Notes: generated by a model not told the origin, from the letters alone. 64,000 bases of DNA from Armillaria gallica (GCA_037576215.1 JBANDB010000005.1:1674001-1738000); one strand, 5' to 3'. Numbered from the stretch's first letter, positions 35,081 through 47,341 are shown. Numbers and translations are program-made.

Positions 35081-38000
35081 ATACAGGCACTAGTACATAG
35101 TAAGTTTACCGCTCTTGGTCTTCTGTTTCAGCCAGCTCACCTTAATACCAGCAGCAGGCTTTGCTCCTTGTTCAGTCCTTTTTCATGGGTTGATATGTTG
35201 GTGTTTGGCGTGTTGTATGGGTGCAGGTGTCTACAATCTCTGCCTCAGAGCTTCCAAGATTGATATTGTTCTGAAAAAAGAGTATAATTTGTTGCTGAAA
35301 ATCACATAGTATATCTTCTGCATTTCGTGTTTGATGAGCGAGATTTAGACAAACAGCAGTAATACTTACATGTAACACTAGACCACCAGAATGTATGGAA
35401 ATCTCCTTGGTCCCCCTGCTATGGTAGCGAGTAAAAGTCACACACCAGATGTTGGCAATGAGATCATTGTGAAGACAGTGAGCGATGTAGGCACAGTGCA
35501 TGCACCATGTGCTTTGGGCTCAACCGGTCTGGCTGTGGTTCATGGAATAAGTAGGTCACGTCACCCTTAGTGAGTGATGTGACTGACTCCTAGGGTGGCC
35601 TCTCCTAGGTGTAACATGTCACACCATTATTGCTACCTCTGTCTTATCTGTATATCTCGTGGCTTTCACAGCAGTTGAAGGGAGATTCTTCTCTGAGGCT
35701 TTCGCCACCATTTTTTGGCTCAAAAAAAAGGTTTAATGCCAGGACTTACATTCTCAAATGAGGTCATCACTAGGGACGAGGGCCTGCACATCGACTTCAC
35801 CTGTTTTGCATTCCTGTCTGTGTCAAAAAATCCCTGAACCCATGCTCACTGAAATCATGACTGAGGTGTCTGAACTGGAGCAACAATTCTGGAAAGGTGT
35901 GCTGGGTTCACTGTCCTATGATATTGTCTAATGTTTGTGTTCGCAGTGCAACCGACACTGATTTCTAAATATTTCTGAATCACATGTGTATCAATAAACT
36001 GTATCAGTATCTTGACAATAACATTTCCTTTCTACCATGACCTCAGTGATGCCGATTCTACAAGAACACCCAGAGGATGTTGGTCGACATATGTCAGTTG
36101 GAATGTTATTCTTTTGGACAGGACCCACCTGCCAGGTGGATTATGTGACATTCCTTGGGTTTCACAACAGTGAGATTTTCCTTCCCTCATAATATTCACA
36201 ATAAATTGATTTGTGAGGTCACATTTAGTTGTAAAACAGCATCAGCTCTGCAGAACATGGCATTGCACCAAAAATGCGCTGACTTGATTTCCAAAATGAG
36301 GCCAGGCCACAATGTCTGATGTGGATTCCGGACTGGTGCATACCCATTAGCTCAAAGATCATGGATTGAATGGCACACAGTGCACTGTTGAGATAACTAA
36401 AAGGTCAGTTTGCCTGTGCAAAATCAAGTGACAAAGATGCTATTGACTACTGTTATTTCACAGATGCTCTTTAATATTTTCAATACCATGTTCACATTAG
36501 TGGAATTCAATATCAATACCCCCCAAGAACATGTGCAAATCGAGGCATGCCTCGAAGAACTCATTCCCACTCTTTGCAGAGTGCTCAGACAGCAGTTCAC
36601 TGACAAAAGTGAGTTGGATTTCATCATCTAGTAAGTGGTCCAATGCATAATGAAAGACATTGTGGATTTTTGCTAATGAATGCATAGTGATCTGATCGAG
36701 TATGGTGCAAAGAACAACATCACTGCCCTATTCAACACTGAATGGCATCTATTGGGAGTCATGCAATGGGTGACAACAGAAACAGTTGCGAACTTCAAGG
36801 CATGCATGACCCTCAATCCCACCCTGTATTGAGTCATTGTGGCTAATGGGCTACCCAATTATATCTTCATCCATGACTTATTCATCAACAGAATGATGGA
36901 GTATACGATAGAATTTGTGGTTCAAGTGTATACATAAGTTCTACTAATATATCTTAATAGGTCAGTCTCTTGAAGTGGAAGGGGATAAATTTTTGGTACA
37001 ATATGTGTCCTCACCCTCTTAGATACATTTATATCTATGCTTTTATACCTATCATAACTACATACCATTCTATCAACGTGATTTGTTCCTGTTCTTGAAG
37101 TTCTACCATGAGAAAGAATTGGGAACCCGGTGCTCACTGCTGCTACCTGCCATCTAATCTCTTGTGTGACATCATGCATCAGAGCTCATGCCATTTGCCG
37201 CATTTCTTTGATGGACTCCATTTCTTTGACCGACTCCATTCTTGCTCCATTTGGCATGCCCATGTTTCACTTCAGAGACAACAGATCAAATTACTCTGCA
37301 CAAACATAACTTGGTGGGTAAGTTACTATGTAATTGTAACTGATTATTTCTACTAGGCTCTGGGCAACTAAGAGCACTTCATGTCAAGATACTTTCATCC
37401 TAAAGTTAGCATCAATGCTAGCCCTCAGCTGATCCATGAAGCGACACTCTAATGTGGCACTGAACTGGCTGTCCAACTCCGAATACACCCCTGGAGCCCT
37501 CTGCAATAATGCCGTGCTGCCAGTGTCTGAAGGCTCAGATCCATCATAGCTGGAAGGCTGTGGCTTGGCATTGTCGAGCTCACTATCATCAGCAAGTTCT
37601 TCCAATGTGGGTAACCACACCAGCTGGCAAGTTGGTATAATCCAGTCAAGATTTGTCAAGCTGATGGATTGTCAGAACGACATATCCAAGGTGAGAAAAT
37701 ATTCAACATATGGTTGTGCGGGTTCAAGGTTAACCATACCAAGAGTGACAAGAACCAAGTTACGGTTATACAGATCAGTGGTATCCAAACTGGTCCAGAA
37801 TGAGTCAAGGTGTGGAGGCCTGGGGAACACTGCTCAGCATACCATTCAAACAAGGACATGTTACTCACCACTCAGGGGGGATTGGCAGGGGATTGGCTAT
37901 ATTCTCTGCGACGATTTCATCAATCAGATATCCATTGTTGACTGAACCAGAGAGCGAATGAACTGCCGCAGAGACAGAGACAGTTATTGGAGGAATGTGC

Positions 38001-38382
38001 CTGAGCGAGCTGCAGAGTTAACTCAAACCTGAGAATATCACCAAAGGGATATGGCAACACACCTGTAAGTCGTGTATTCCACTGAGATTGGTGCTGCCAG
38101 TGCCGAGCTCCTACCTCTCAGTCCTTGACGAAGGTCATCAAACTTGACACCCAGTGCTTCCAGGTCTTCCACTGTCCCGTGTGGTGACTTGTATGAAGAC
38201 AGCTCCTCAAGAACCCAATGAATGGTGTATGGCTGCAACACATGGATACACCCCTATGAATCCGGTGGTATTGTCCATCCATGAGTCCAATGTGACAGAA
38301 CACTGTAGTAGACAGCAATGCATGATGCCACCAGACATGACCAAACCTTCGCCACTGGAAAAGAGCGTAGTGGTGCTTGTGG
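35081..38382. other. Gene-poor stretch with short coding-like fragments
   Basis: Coding-like fragments with no family assignment: plus 36410-36631 (IEACLEELIPTLCRVLRQQF), minus 37659-37384 (acidic, DSELDNAKPQPSS), minus 38241-38038 (VEDLEALGVKFDDLRQGLRG). All are broken by nearby stops. There are no repeats or RNA genes that I recognise. They may be the remains of one or more accessory genes of decayed elements. Confidence 0.35.
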
Positions 38383-38685
38383 TCATCTAGGAAGGAGGGA
38401 TTGCATGGTATGGTGCTTGAGGAGTTGATAAGCACAGTCTGTATTGACAACATGGCCACATTGCAGGACCCAGACATGACTGAAGATGAAGCAATCTCCA
38501 CTTGGCATGCATCGAGTTACAGTGGAAAAAAAGTCGAGGGGGCCAGAACAGACGGAGCACATAACTGTGGCTCCAGGATCCATTGAGCAAAGGTTCAGGG
38601 ATCTGGTTGTGACTATATAATTGTCCTGGATATGGTGGTTCTTCCCTCCAGTAAGAAATTTCTTCATTGTTTCTGAGTAATTCAT
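38383..38685 (-). pseudogene. RING-like cysteine-rich fragment
   Basis: The minus-strand frame contains CSVCSGPLDFF followed about 30 residues later by VLQCGHVVNTDCAYQL. The order C-x2-C ... C-G-H ... C resembles a RING or RING-like finger with its central CGH. The second metal-binding pair after NTDC is not seen in this frame. The product would be a partial zinc-binding protein of unknown role. The gene would continue leftwards into 38241-38038, but splicing was not resolved. Confidence 0.35.
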
Positions 38686-39015
38686 AAATTCCTTAGAGAC
38701 TCAGGATAACAACTGAATCCAAAATGAAGAAACCATCCACGGCAGTAACTTTATTCATTGGGTAAAGTGACATGTATGGCTATGAATAACAATGTAAACT
38801 GATGAATTTATTCAAGCAGTTCAATTGATTCATAGGATTTGATCTGTCGAGCATTACTTCAAACAAGGTGTGAGTGTCTTTCAATTCATTTAATTCATCC
38901 AAGGTACTCAATGAGTTTATTTATCACCTTTAATTCATTTACATGTCTCGATGAATTTATTCATGCCTCTAATTCATTCAACGGAGTCAATTTCTTCATT
39001 GTGTGTAAAATTTCC
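38680..39015. repeat. Cluster of ATTCATTTAATTCATC-type motifs
   Basis: AATTCATTTAATTCATCC, GAGTTTATTTATC, AATTCATTTACATG, GATGAATTTATTCATG and AATTCATTCAACG follow each other with irregular spacing. No coding frame is visible. Confidence 0.6.
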
Positions 39016-39800
39016 TCACTAGAATTGCCATGATAATTTAGACAGCACCTGTTTGCAGGATACCAAGCTTCTCTCTGTTTGTCAACAATGTCTCCATTGC
39101 AGCACTTTACTCTACATTAGCGTAGTTTTCTTGATGCTGCCCTACCTGATTTTGAATGAGGTATCCTCGCTAGGCAAGGTCAACACATGCTGAGGAGCAT
39201 CATATATGTGTTTGTCACTGAATTTCCTGACACATTGGGGCCAGATGACAACCCAGACATACTGTGTAGGGTACAAAATCTGTGCCTCTCCAGACTCACT
39301 CCACTGACTCTGACTTCGAAATAGAACATTGCTGCTTGGTTTTACAACCAAAGAGCATTCCAAAGAGCACCTTGAGGACAACCGTGGTATTTTGTGTGGC
39401 TTCCACTGGTACATCTGACTATCTCTTTCTGTCATGTACAATGCTGATTCCCAGTCCTCAGAGATTCTGAGTGTTAGCACAGCAGAAGTGTCTCACCATG
39501 GCACAAAGGTTTCACATATGCAAATATTATTGTTTGATCATTCATTCCTGCATTGATCCACCCTACAGTGTTATCCTTTACTTCACAGGAGAGCATTTGC
39601 CATTGCTGATGGATTACTGGCTAATTGTGATCTGTGCACCAATCATTGCAGGTTTCTTTGTTGTATTACATTGGTATCGTAAATTAGGTTGCATTGTACA
39701 GAGTATATATCCCACATGAAATTGTTTTGTTTCCACCATTGTTAACCAGTCTTGTGACATACTCGTAGCCATCCAAACATCGATATTGTCATCCTGAGGA
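39016..39800. other. Unassigned stretch between two motif clusters
   Basis: A 112-codon minus frame (39480-39142) and an 82-codon plus frame (39471-39719) are present but match no family known to me. The plus frame has a hydrophobic stretch (WLIVICAPIIAGFFVVLHWY) that may be fortuitous. Confidence 0.3.
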
Positions 39801-40280
39801 CTTCAGAGTGAATTAATTCATCCTACTTCATTACAGTTGATGTTTAATTCATCTTTACTCATTGCTGCCGTTGATTTATTCATCAGTGACAGGGAAGACA
39901 AGGGATCTGCATCCCAGATTTGTGGTATTCTTCCTTGCCATTGAATTATTCATCATCATTGTGAATTTATTCATTGTGTTGACTTATTCACTGCCATTGA
40001 CCGCATATTATTCATCCTGCATACATTCTCAATCTTCATGAATATATTCATCTTGAGAACTTATTCATGAGCATTGTCATCAATTTATTCATCCCAGGGA
40101 TCCGCATCATAGCTGTATGACATTCTTTCTTGCTGTTGATTCATTCATTGAGGAAATTCATCATCTTTCATGAATTTATTCATTCTGTGGACTTATTCAT
40201 CGCCATAGACAGTAATTTATTCATTCCACAGTCGTATTCAATGTCTGTGAATATATTCATTGGGAGAACTTAGTCATCCC
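39801..40280. repeat. TTATTCAT-rich array with about 196-bp tandem period
   Basis: At least eight copies of TTATTCAT occur. Two long units align: 39901-40096 starts GGGATCTGCATC and 40097-40276 starts GGGATCCGCATC. Each continues with a diverged TTCTTCCTTGC/TTCTTTCTTGC segment, GAATTTATTCATT, GACTTATTCA and GAATATATTCAT in the same order. They differ by small substitutions and indels. No coding frame is present. Confidence 0.7.
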
Positions 40281-40414
40281 ATACCCTTATTCCTAAAATC
40301 AGATATGAAATGTAATGAAAGTTTCATGTTATTGACCTCCATATGACTACACGCTATGGGACAGACGACATAGGAACAAAACTAACAACTTTTAATCGAG
40401 AAGATCCTTGCAAA

Positions 40415-41842
40415 CTACTGACTATGTGGGCACATAGCAGCAGTAATCTTTCTCTTCTTAACCACAGGGTAGTCTAGGATCATCTGTGATCCAAAGGTTG
40501 GTTGCTTGAGGTGCGCTGGACCAACTGGGCTGAGCTCTTGGTCATGATCCAACAGCCTTGATTTTTTCCTAGCAGAATACGTGTGAAGGGGGAACTTGGG
40601 GGGAGAAAAGACAGTAGATGTCAGTGAGACAGAGGCATCCAGTATGTGGATTTTAGACTTGAGTCGAAGGGGTGAGGACAAGATGTTGTGGGGTAGATTT
40701 ATAGCGTTCTGGAGAGCCATGAGTCAAGGACTACAATGGGGAGCAGCTGTGACAACGGGCACACTCACAGACTTGGAGAAGGTCATGGCCAGGCTCTCCA
40801 CAGCAGGTGGGACTGGAGACAGATCCCTCACAGGGCTACCCATGTCCTGTTCCTGTGCTTCTAGTATATAGATGGCCTTCCACAGCACGTCTAAGCCGTG
40901 ACCTTCTGTCAGAGACCCCAACCAAATAAGATAAGTCTCAATGCACTGGGATGAAGCAACATCAATGTTGAATCACTGTGTGCTGGTAAAGAATACATAC
41001 CCTCATCTTGTGGCAGTGGCAGTCCTCCTCATCCTCCTTCATAGAGCCATGCTCTGTTAATGTGAGGAAATCAATAGGAAACTTGGCTTGCCAAGTATCC
41101 CACATGCATAAGCGCATGTCCTCCAGTACCTGTCCCCCAATACAATGGCTTGTCCAATAGGCAGCAACCAAAGGTTTCATTGCATCCTCCTCGTCAGCCT
41201 CCAAAAAAAAAACTGGGTGGCAGTGATGAGTCAAACATCTAGTGGAAAATCTTTAAACTTACTATGGTTGTAAGGGCTTTCAGACATATCCTCTCCATGT
41301 TGAGTATGCAGGTGACACAGTAGGGATCAGGAAGAATGGCGACAGCAGGTAGGTAGGATGTCTGAAACATGTGAAGACTAGCAAGCACGTCACCTAATGT
41401 GATGGCTCATAATTTTTTTTGGAGGAAGGGAAGGGATCACAAATGCACAGGCACCAGATGAAGAAAATGTCCGTGGGTAGTTATTATACCTCAGCTCTCA
41501 GGCAGATGAAATAATTCATCAGAAGCCCGCAACCTGTCAAATGTGCATGAGAATTCTTGCCAGGATGAATTAATTTATTCATCTGACTAAAACACAATGC
41601 TGCTATGAGTAGGTTAGGTAGCATAGGCTATCAGACACAGATGGGCTTACCATTCATACCTCCTCCTCAAAAGCTTCTGATGGAGTATGCAGATGCCATT
41701 GGGAAAATCCATAAAGATGGATTATACAGTCAAATGCCTGTCCTACCATGACTTCCACATTGTCAAGTTCGTACTGCCATTCCTCTCCCATGTATCCCTC
41801 AGGAATTAGGCTGCGACACACCCAGCACCTCCCCATCTCCAT
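40415..41842 (-). pseudogene. Unassigned minus-strand exon-like frames
   Basis: Three minus frames, 41842-41654 (GRCWVCRSLIPEGYMGEEWQ), 41234-40962 (FLEADEEDAMKPLVAAYWTS) and 40720-40415 (basic, ending in KKRKITAAMCPHSQ), could be successive exons of one gene. The last piece carries a nuclear-localisation-like KKRK. No known domain was recognised, and the splice sites were not resolved. A local TTCAT-type motif pair lies at 41505-41590 between them and the next block. Confidence 0.3.
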
Positions 41843-43275
41843 AACATAGATCCTAAATATTTCCTGAATACTGAATCAGTAAACTGAAGGAGCAATTGGA
41901 CTGCCTATGTATGAGTTTGCACATTTCGATATGAGCCACACTATTCTCAGGCCATGTGAGAAACCAAGTGTGATACACAGTGCAGAGAAAGCTCTGTACT
42001 CGGTGTTTGATCACAGTGATCTCAAACTCTGGCCCATGTTGGTCAATCCATACTTTTTGGTCATAGGTGAAAGGCAGAGTTATAGGCCACTGTTGAGGCG
42101 GTCAAGGCTGTGTTCCTCTGAAGACTGATAAGCAATGATAAACAACCATTAAACATATGGAACTCATGAATAGTTAACAGGGATACGCATGACACTGTGC
42201 ACGAACGGTAGATTCAGGAACATGGTGGATAAGCCACAAGTGTTTTACTGGCAGCAATAGCCAGTAGTTACCAGTTAGTAACTGGCTAGTTGGAGCTAGT
42301 CGGTCTGAACATTGGTCAGATGAACTATGTTGAACCCATCTTTCACACCATTTTCAGACAAGGGAGGCCAGTCCGAAGTCAAGCATGCTATGTAAAGGTG
42401 AGCGAGTATGGCCTTAACTTAATAAAACACTAAGCACTGCACACTCTTTAGCCAAAACATGGTCAGATGAACCTCAAGCATGGTGACTCTGATCAAGTTC
42501 CTGCACTAAGCATTCATGCTATCTGCATGCAAGGTCAGGAGGCGGTCTCCAGGCGAATTACTGAACTTAGAGTTATTGATCTAGCTGTATGTCTCAAAGA
42601 TACACTTTAATGGTCTGACAAATTACACAGAGATAGAAACCTTATTCAGAGAATGAGATATAGAATTATCACCCAGTTGACTAGCACAAATGGGTTGCTA
42701 CTTCAAGTTTTTAGTCTTTCAAGATATCAACCATTATTTGTTGAAATCACCAGTGCTTGGATTGGGTGAGCGAACAGCATGATATGAGTTCATTGATGTT
42801 GGATACCCAAGACTTACTCACCAGGTTCATGACTTTGTGCGTTCAAGTTCAGCGAAGACCAAACAGACTAGATACATCTGTGGGATTCATCGACAGCAAC
42901 TAATTTCAGGCAGCACAAATAATAGTATTCACATTATGCTTCAAGATCACCCAGCATGGCCATACAATGAACCCTACTTCCAGTCAGACCGAGGTCAGAC
43001 CATCATGCATTGTGATCAGCAATGGATATTATTACCTTTTTTGGAATCCTATTCATGACTACCACATGCAGTGTTGCCTCTCAGGACCAGGCAAAGGTGG
43101 ACCCTAATAGACAAAAGAGTCACAGGAGTTATCTCAAGTAAGTTTTTCTTTCTTGCTACTTTTTTCTTGCTTACTATGATATCAGACACCATGATGAAAT
43201 CTTAGCTCATTGACATGAAAAATATCAGAGGAAGCGCAAGACACGGTATGCCATACTCTATCAACATTACATTAC
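41843..43275. other. Unassigned stretch
   Basis: Fragments on the plus strand (41907-42128, 42837-43058 with HPAWPYNEPYFQSDRGQTIM) match no family I know. A short palindrome CCAGTTAGTAACTGG lies near 42270. No tRNA or larger repeat was recognised. Confidence 0.3.
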
Positions 43276-44139
43276 TTGTTCTCACAGTATCGTAGTCTGA
43301 TATCTAATCCAAAACAAGCTATGTCACCTATTTGCGAGCTGAATGAATCCCCAAGGTGTCGCACCACTTCCCCACCATGTTGCTCTGCCTCTCCCACCAT
43401 TTGCGACCCAAATGAATCCCCAAAGTGTCGCATCACTTCCCCACCATGTCACTTCATTTCTCCCTCTTCACCAGCTGCCAGAATTTCAATAAGAATTGAC
43501 ATCTCACCTTCATCAGGATGTTGCTCATCTTCCCCATACCCTCCATCTCCAATTCACTCTGGAACTCCATGTACAGCTCATGAGTCTGTGAATTCTGAGA
43601 TGCCAAGCTCATTGAAAACCTGTGAAGATGCAACTGCCATGGGTGCACCTACACTCCATACAAATGTATGCGGTTCTCCCATCCCCATGAACACAAAGTC
43701 GTTCACTGCTCCAAGCATCCAGACTTCCACTGGATGTATTCTTCGACTGCCTGTGCAGTGGTATGTCGAGTGTGCCCAAGTGATTGAAAAGAAGTTCATC
43801 AATCACATGAGGGGTCGCATGCCTCATGAATATGTGGAACACCTATATCAGTGTTTTCTACAGATTTACCAAAATGGTGGTTGTGGAGCCATGTTTGGGA
43901 TTGATGATGAGGAGGAAGCTCTTTGAGAGCTGTTGAAGGGCCTACACCAGTGCACAGACGATATCATGGATGCAGTTGGAGTGAGCAAACACCTGAGGCA
44001 TATACATACCATCATACATGATGTCGAGCATGTTCACTCATGGTTGGTAGAAATTCACAGTGAAGTCTTCCATGAGGGAAGAGAGTATCTTATCATTGCA
44101 CATAGCAAATGTTCTCTGATGTATCAGAAGAAGAAATAA
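43276..44139 (+). pseudogene. Ser/Pro-rich protein with internal tandem repeat, one in-frame stop
   Basis: Two open frames, 43276-43926 and 43933-44139, are in the same phase and separated by one TGA at 43924-43926. Read through, they give about 287 residues. The N-terminal part has two diverged tandem copies of about 23 residues, each with ESPRCRTTSPPC or ESPKCRITSPPC, encoded by a roughly 69-bp DNA repeat at about 43336-43470. After a Ser/Thr/Pro-rich linker, a folded-looking C-terminal part follows (LPVQWYVECAQVIEKKFINH). It then continues past the stop as a helical segment (LKGLHQCTDDIMDAVGVSKH). No known domain was found. The stop may be another CGA-to-TGA event, but no homologue was available to confirm it. 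Confidence 0.4.
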
Positions 44140-44224
44140 TATTGATATGTGACATTTGATGTGTGACATAACTAGTCTAAACCAAGTCCTGTTTGTCGCT
44201 GCGGAGGTAAATCCCTCTTACCAA

Positions 44225-44860
44225 GACATTAATGAATTACTCACAGAGATGAATGAATTATTGTCTGTAAAGAATCAATTCATTACCTTAGAGCATTGCA
44301 GGTTCTTGGAAAATCTTTGGCACACCCGATGAATTACTGCCTGTGAAGAATTAATTCATTCTTACAGGATTCTTTGAATAATATCCACAGAAAAGCTGTG
44401 AGTCAATTCGTTAAGGCAGGCGATGAATTATTGTCTGTAAATTATTGATTCATTCTTACAGGACTTTTTGAATAAGTCTGGAGAGAAGAACAGTGAATTA
44501 ACCCATCACTGTTATTGAGAAGTCAACGGGTTCTTGATATATCTTTACTAGCACGTGCAATGAATTACTGTGTGTAAAGAATTAATTCATTCTTATGAAT
44601 AATATCCAGAGAGAAGCGGTGAATCAATTCATTGGTGCATGCAATGAATTATTGTCTGTAAATTATTGATTCATTCTTACAGGACTTTTTTAATAAGTCC
44701 AGAGAGAAGAACAGTGAAATTAATCCATTGCTGTCTTCAAGAAGTCAACAGGTTCCTGATATATCTTTAGCATATGCGATGAATTACTGCCTGTCAAGAA
44801 TTAATTCATTCTTAGAGCATTTTTTGAATAAGTCTATTGACATTAATTCATTGCCTCAGA
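44225..44860. repeat. Tandem array of alternating GAATTAATTCATTC units
   Basis: Units start with RATGAATTA(C/T)TG and contain TTCATTCTTA..GGA followed by TTTGAATAA. Type 1 units (with GAATTAATTCATTC) begin near 44329, 44559 and 44778. Type 2 units (with AAATTATTGATTCATTC) begin near 44421 and 44643. The two types alternate, giving a higher-order period of about 220-230 bp in slightly more than two copies. A diverged copy begins near 44249. There is no coding frame. The unit folds partly on itself because of the GAATTAATTC palindrome. Confidence 0.75.
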
Positions 44861-45014
44861 ACATTTGAACAAGTTGCAAGAATGGACATGAAAAAGGCAC
44901 AAACAACAACATACATTCATGATCTAACTACTTGACAGCTACATGACAATGAACCAGTAACTATGTAACAGCTACGCAACGATAACAACAAGTCAGAACA
45001 ATGGGTATGGTATT

Positions 45015-45605
45015 CTAAAACTTGAGGACTTTGGGGATTACAATGACCTGTGTCTTCAACAAAGCATTGTTGAACATTTGGGTCGCCTCGGTTTTGGTGC
45101 CACCCTTGGAGGACAGGCTTCCGGGGACACCAGTCATCAGGGACAACTGGTCCGAACTAGCGACAGTTAGCGTGAATTGAGACTGAAGGGAATAATGACC
45201 ACATACCATCCCTGCATGACCCCCACAGCCCAGCCCTTCATAACAGTGTACCACTTCTGGGGGTTATGGAGCCCAGGGTTGTTCAGGTGGCCACAGCCGC
45301 TGCATGTGAATGTGGGAGGAGCAGGATCCTCATCCTCGGTGGGAAGCAGCAATGGTCCTGATGGAACACTGAGGCTAGCACTGGGTGGTAAGATCCCTGC
45401 GAGAATATTAGTTGTGGCAACAATGTGAAATGTTTCCAACAAACCAGGGGCAACATCGTCTAAAGGCAAATGGAGTTAGACAACGCCATGATCAATCCAA
45501 AGTTAGCTTACTGAGCTCGGCAAACAACATCACAATCAGATGTAGGATTCGATCCCAACGAAAGTCATCGGTAGAGGAGGGAGTCTGACTGAGGGCTGAA
45601 GACAT
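45015..45605 (-). CDS. Small protein with viroplasmin-like (RNase H1 N-terminal type) domain, 162 aa, three exons
   Basis: The minus-strand model is complement(join(45015..45156, 45207..45459, 45512..45605)). Introns of 50 bases (GTATGT...GCTAG) and 52 bases (GTAAGC...TTTAG) both keep the frame. The product starts MSSALSQTPSSTDDFRWDRI. It has a CSGCG pair, then QKWYTVMKGWAVGVMQG, LMTGVPGSLSSKGGTKTEA and a final helix MFNNALL. The WYTV-KG-GV and GVPG-K-TEA pattern is that of the caulimovirus/RNase H1 N-terminal fold, which binds RNA-DNA hybrids in known members. The tryptophan expected after MQG is read as Cys at the splice. No stop interrupts it, unlike its surroundings. No RNase H catalytic domain follows. 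Short proteins of this kind are frequent in agaricomycetes; the function is unknown. Confidence 0.7.
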
Positions 45606-45643
45606 TGCTATTGCTGGGGAAGAGAGATGGACAAAGTCCTCCC

Positions 45644-45653
45644 TTTATATATG
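45644..45653 (-). promoter_or_regulatory. TATA box of the viroplasmin-like gene
   Basis: The minus strand reads TATATAAAGG here, about 40 bases before the ATG at 45605. The position and sequence fit a core promoter with a very short leader. Confidence 0.5.
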
Positions 45654-45720
45654 GGGAACTTGTCAACTGTGCAGTTGCAGTTCAACTCCGCTGGAAGGAC
45701 CCAAAGGCGCTGGATTCAAA

Positions 45721-46640
45721 TTGGCTGCAGCACGTCAATTTCTGATTGGCCCCCAAGTTAAACATGAAGCTTTCTGTCTGCTATTCTGCCATTGTTATCA
45801 CCAAAAGTATGTTGCATTTCTTGAGTCTGTCTCTAGCACAGCAGAATTAATAGCAATACTAGTGGGCAGACTGAAGTTTCCTAAAGAGCAAGATGTGTTC
45901 ATCAAGTCTGACCTGATGCCGGACTTTCTGCAGGGCCAGAGTAAGAAAGATGTCACCCAGACTGTTATCAGATGTGTCGAGAAATTAACGTTAGGTACCC
46001 ACCCACTTGCCCTCGGCACTGCCAAGGTGGCTAAGTTTTTGGCTGATTGTGCTGTCGTAAGTTGAAAGTCTTCAAACAGGTCATGTTGATTTTAATGTTG
46101 TGCTAGGCCATCAAAACGTGAATGTATAACATCAAGGACAATCTCTTGTGGGATGCCCCTGGATCACATCAGAAGTCCCAAAAAGCTATGGTAGCCCCTA
46201 GGGGTAGTCACTGGTTAATGATGACCGAACTGTTGCACCACAAGATTCATGCTGAACCTTCCTTTATCCGCACAATTGAGGTGGAAAAGGAGTGAATGCA
46301 AACAGTTTTGGACGTATCAACCAGCAGAACAAGTGGTGCAGTGGAGGAAGATAGTAGTTGCACTGAAGCAAGCATCCAGAAGGACGTTTCCACTGAGGAT
46401 GCACTTACAGATAAGGAAACGACAAGCAAGAATGGCTCTGATAAGCCCACACCTGGAGAAACTCTGCCAAAGAAGAAGACTGCCCAGGAGAGTGGATGAG
46501 ACCTTCAACTCAGACAAAAGTTAGTGAAGCAGTGGCTATTGCAGGCTCCAGAGGAGGTCCAGCTCGAGATCCAGCAATTAGCCAAGGAGGACTCTGAACA
46601 AAAGGCAAAGGTACTGGAAGCCAGGAGTCCAGAAGCAATT
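45721..46640 (+). pseudogene. Remnant of an unknown agaricomycete gene, 5' part
   Basis: The first frame (45721-46065) reads AELIAILVGRLKFPKEQDVF and TQTVIRCVEKLTLGTHPLAL. Later pieces read NIKDNLLWDAPGSHQKSQKA (about 46130) and, in another frame, LVKQWLLQAPEEVQLEIQQL (about 46525-46590). The last segment resembles a helical motif seen in large uncharacterised agaricomycete proteins that often lie among transposons. Stops and frame changes break the chain, partly explainable by introns. No enzymatic domain is visible. It is probably the 5' half of the unit that continues at 46868-49125. Confidence 0.35.
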
Positions 46641-46867
46641 CAGCGGTAAGTTCATGTGCCTGCGATATCAGTATTGCTGACATTTCCTTTCTCATTGCGC
46701 TTGCTTTGATCGAGAGGTTGATGCAGGAAATTAGTGCCATTGCCAAGAGTGCTGACTTGGTGTGTTATATTTGTGCAGGTGGCCTGATTCCCAGTGAATT
46801 TTCCCCTTGAACTGTTTGGTAAGTCAACTGTGTATCTCTCTCACTGTACTTACTGAAGAGCCAATAT

Positions 46868-47341
46868 ATGATTTTTAGCTTGAATGTTGGCACAACTGAG
46901 GCCGGAGAAACATGGGGACAGCATTACAAAGATTATGAGAACCACATGACTGAGCCCTTTGCGCAATTTCTTTGTTCTGCTTTTCATAAGTTCCTTTCTT
47001 GTTCCTTTGCTTCATCTGAAGTGTTTCTCATCACTTTTGCAGCTGAGGAAAAATGTCAAGCATTCCAAGAGAAAATGGCCTCATTCCATGGCAAGATTGA
47101 CAAAAAACATCTTGATGATTCAACAGTGGATATTGGTTTGGATAGGGCGATAATTGCTGGCTTGGAAGAAGGATTGGCAATGGCACCAGGAAGGGTGACT
47201 GAGGTGTCTGCATGTATGAGCGGAGTTGGGGACAGTTCAAAGCTGGCGGTGACAGATAAAGCACAGGAACACCAAGAAGACAATCCTTCATGTACATCTA
47301 TTGTGAATTCTTTGCGGTTATTTCTCATCACGATTATTTAG
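46868..47341 (+). pseudogene. Unknown-gene remnant, middle part (GTTEAGETW motif)
   Basis: The frame contains LNVGTTEAGETWGQHYKDYE and MTEPFAQFLCSAFH, which resembles a conserved core of uncharacterised agaricomycete proteins (a GTT..G..F..Y..F....PF..FL pattern). The following acidic segment may be linker. It continues the plus-strand chain from 45721 and precedes the tandemly duplicated segment at 47395. Confidence 0.35.

Noticed and set aside
44225..44860. CRISPR-like array
   Set aside because: Spacing is irregular, repeats are diverged and AT-rich, and the window is eukaryotic.
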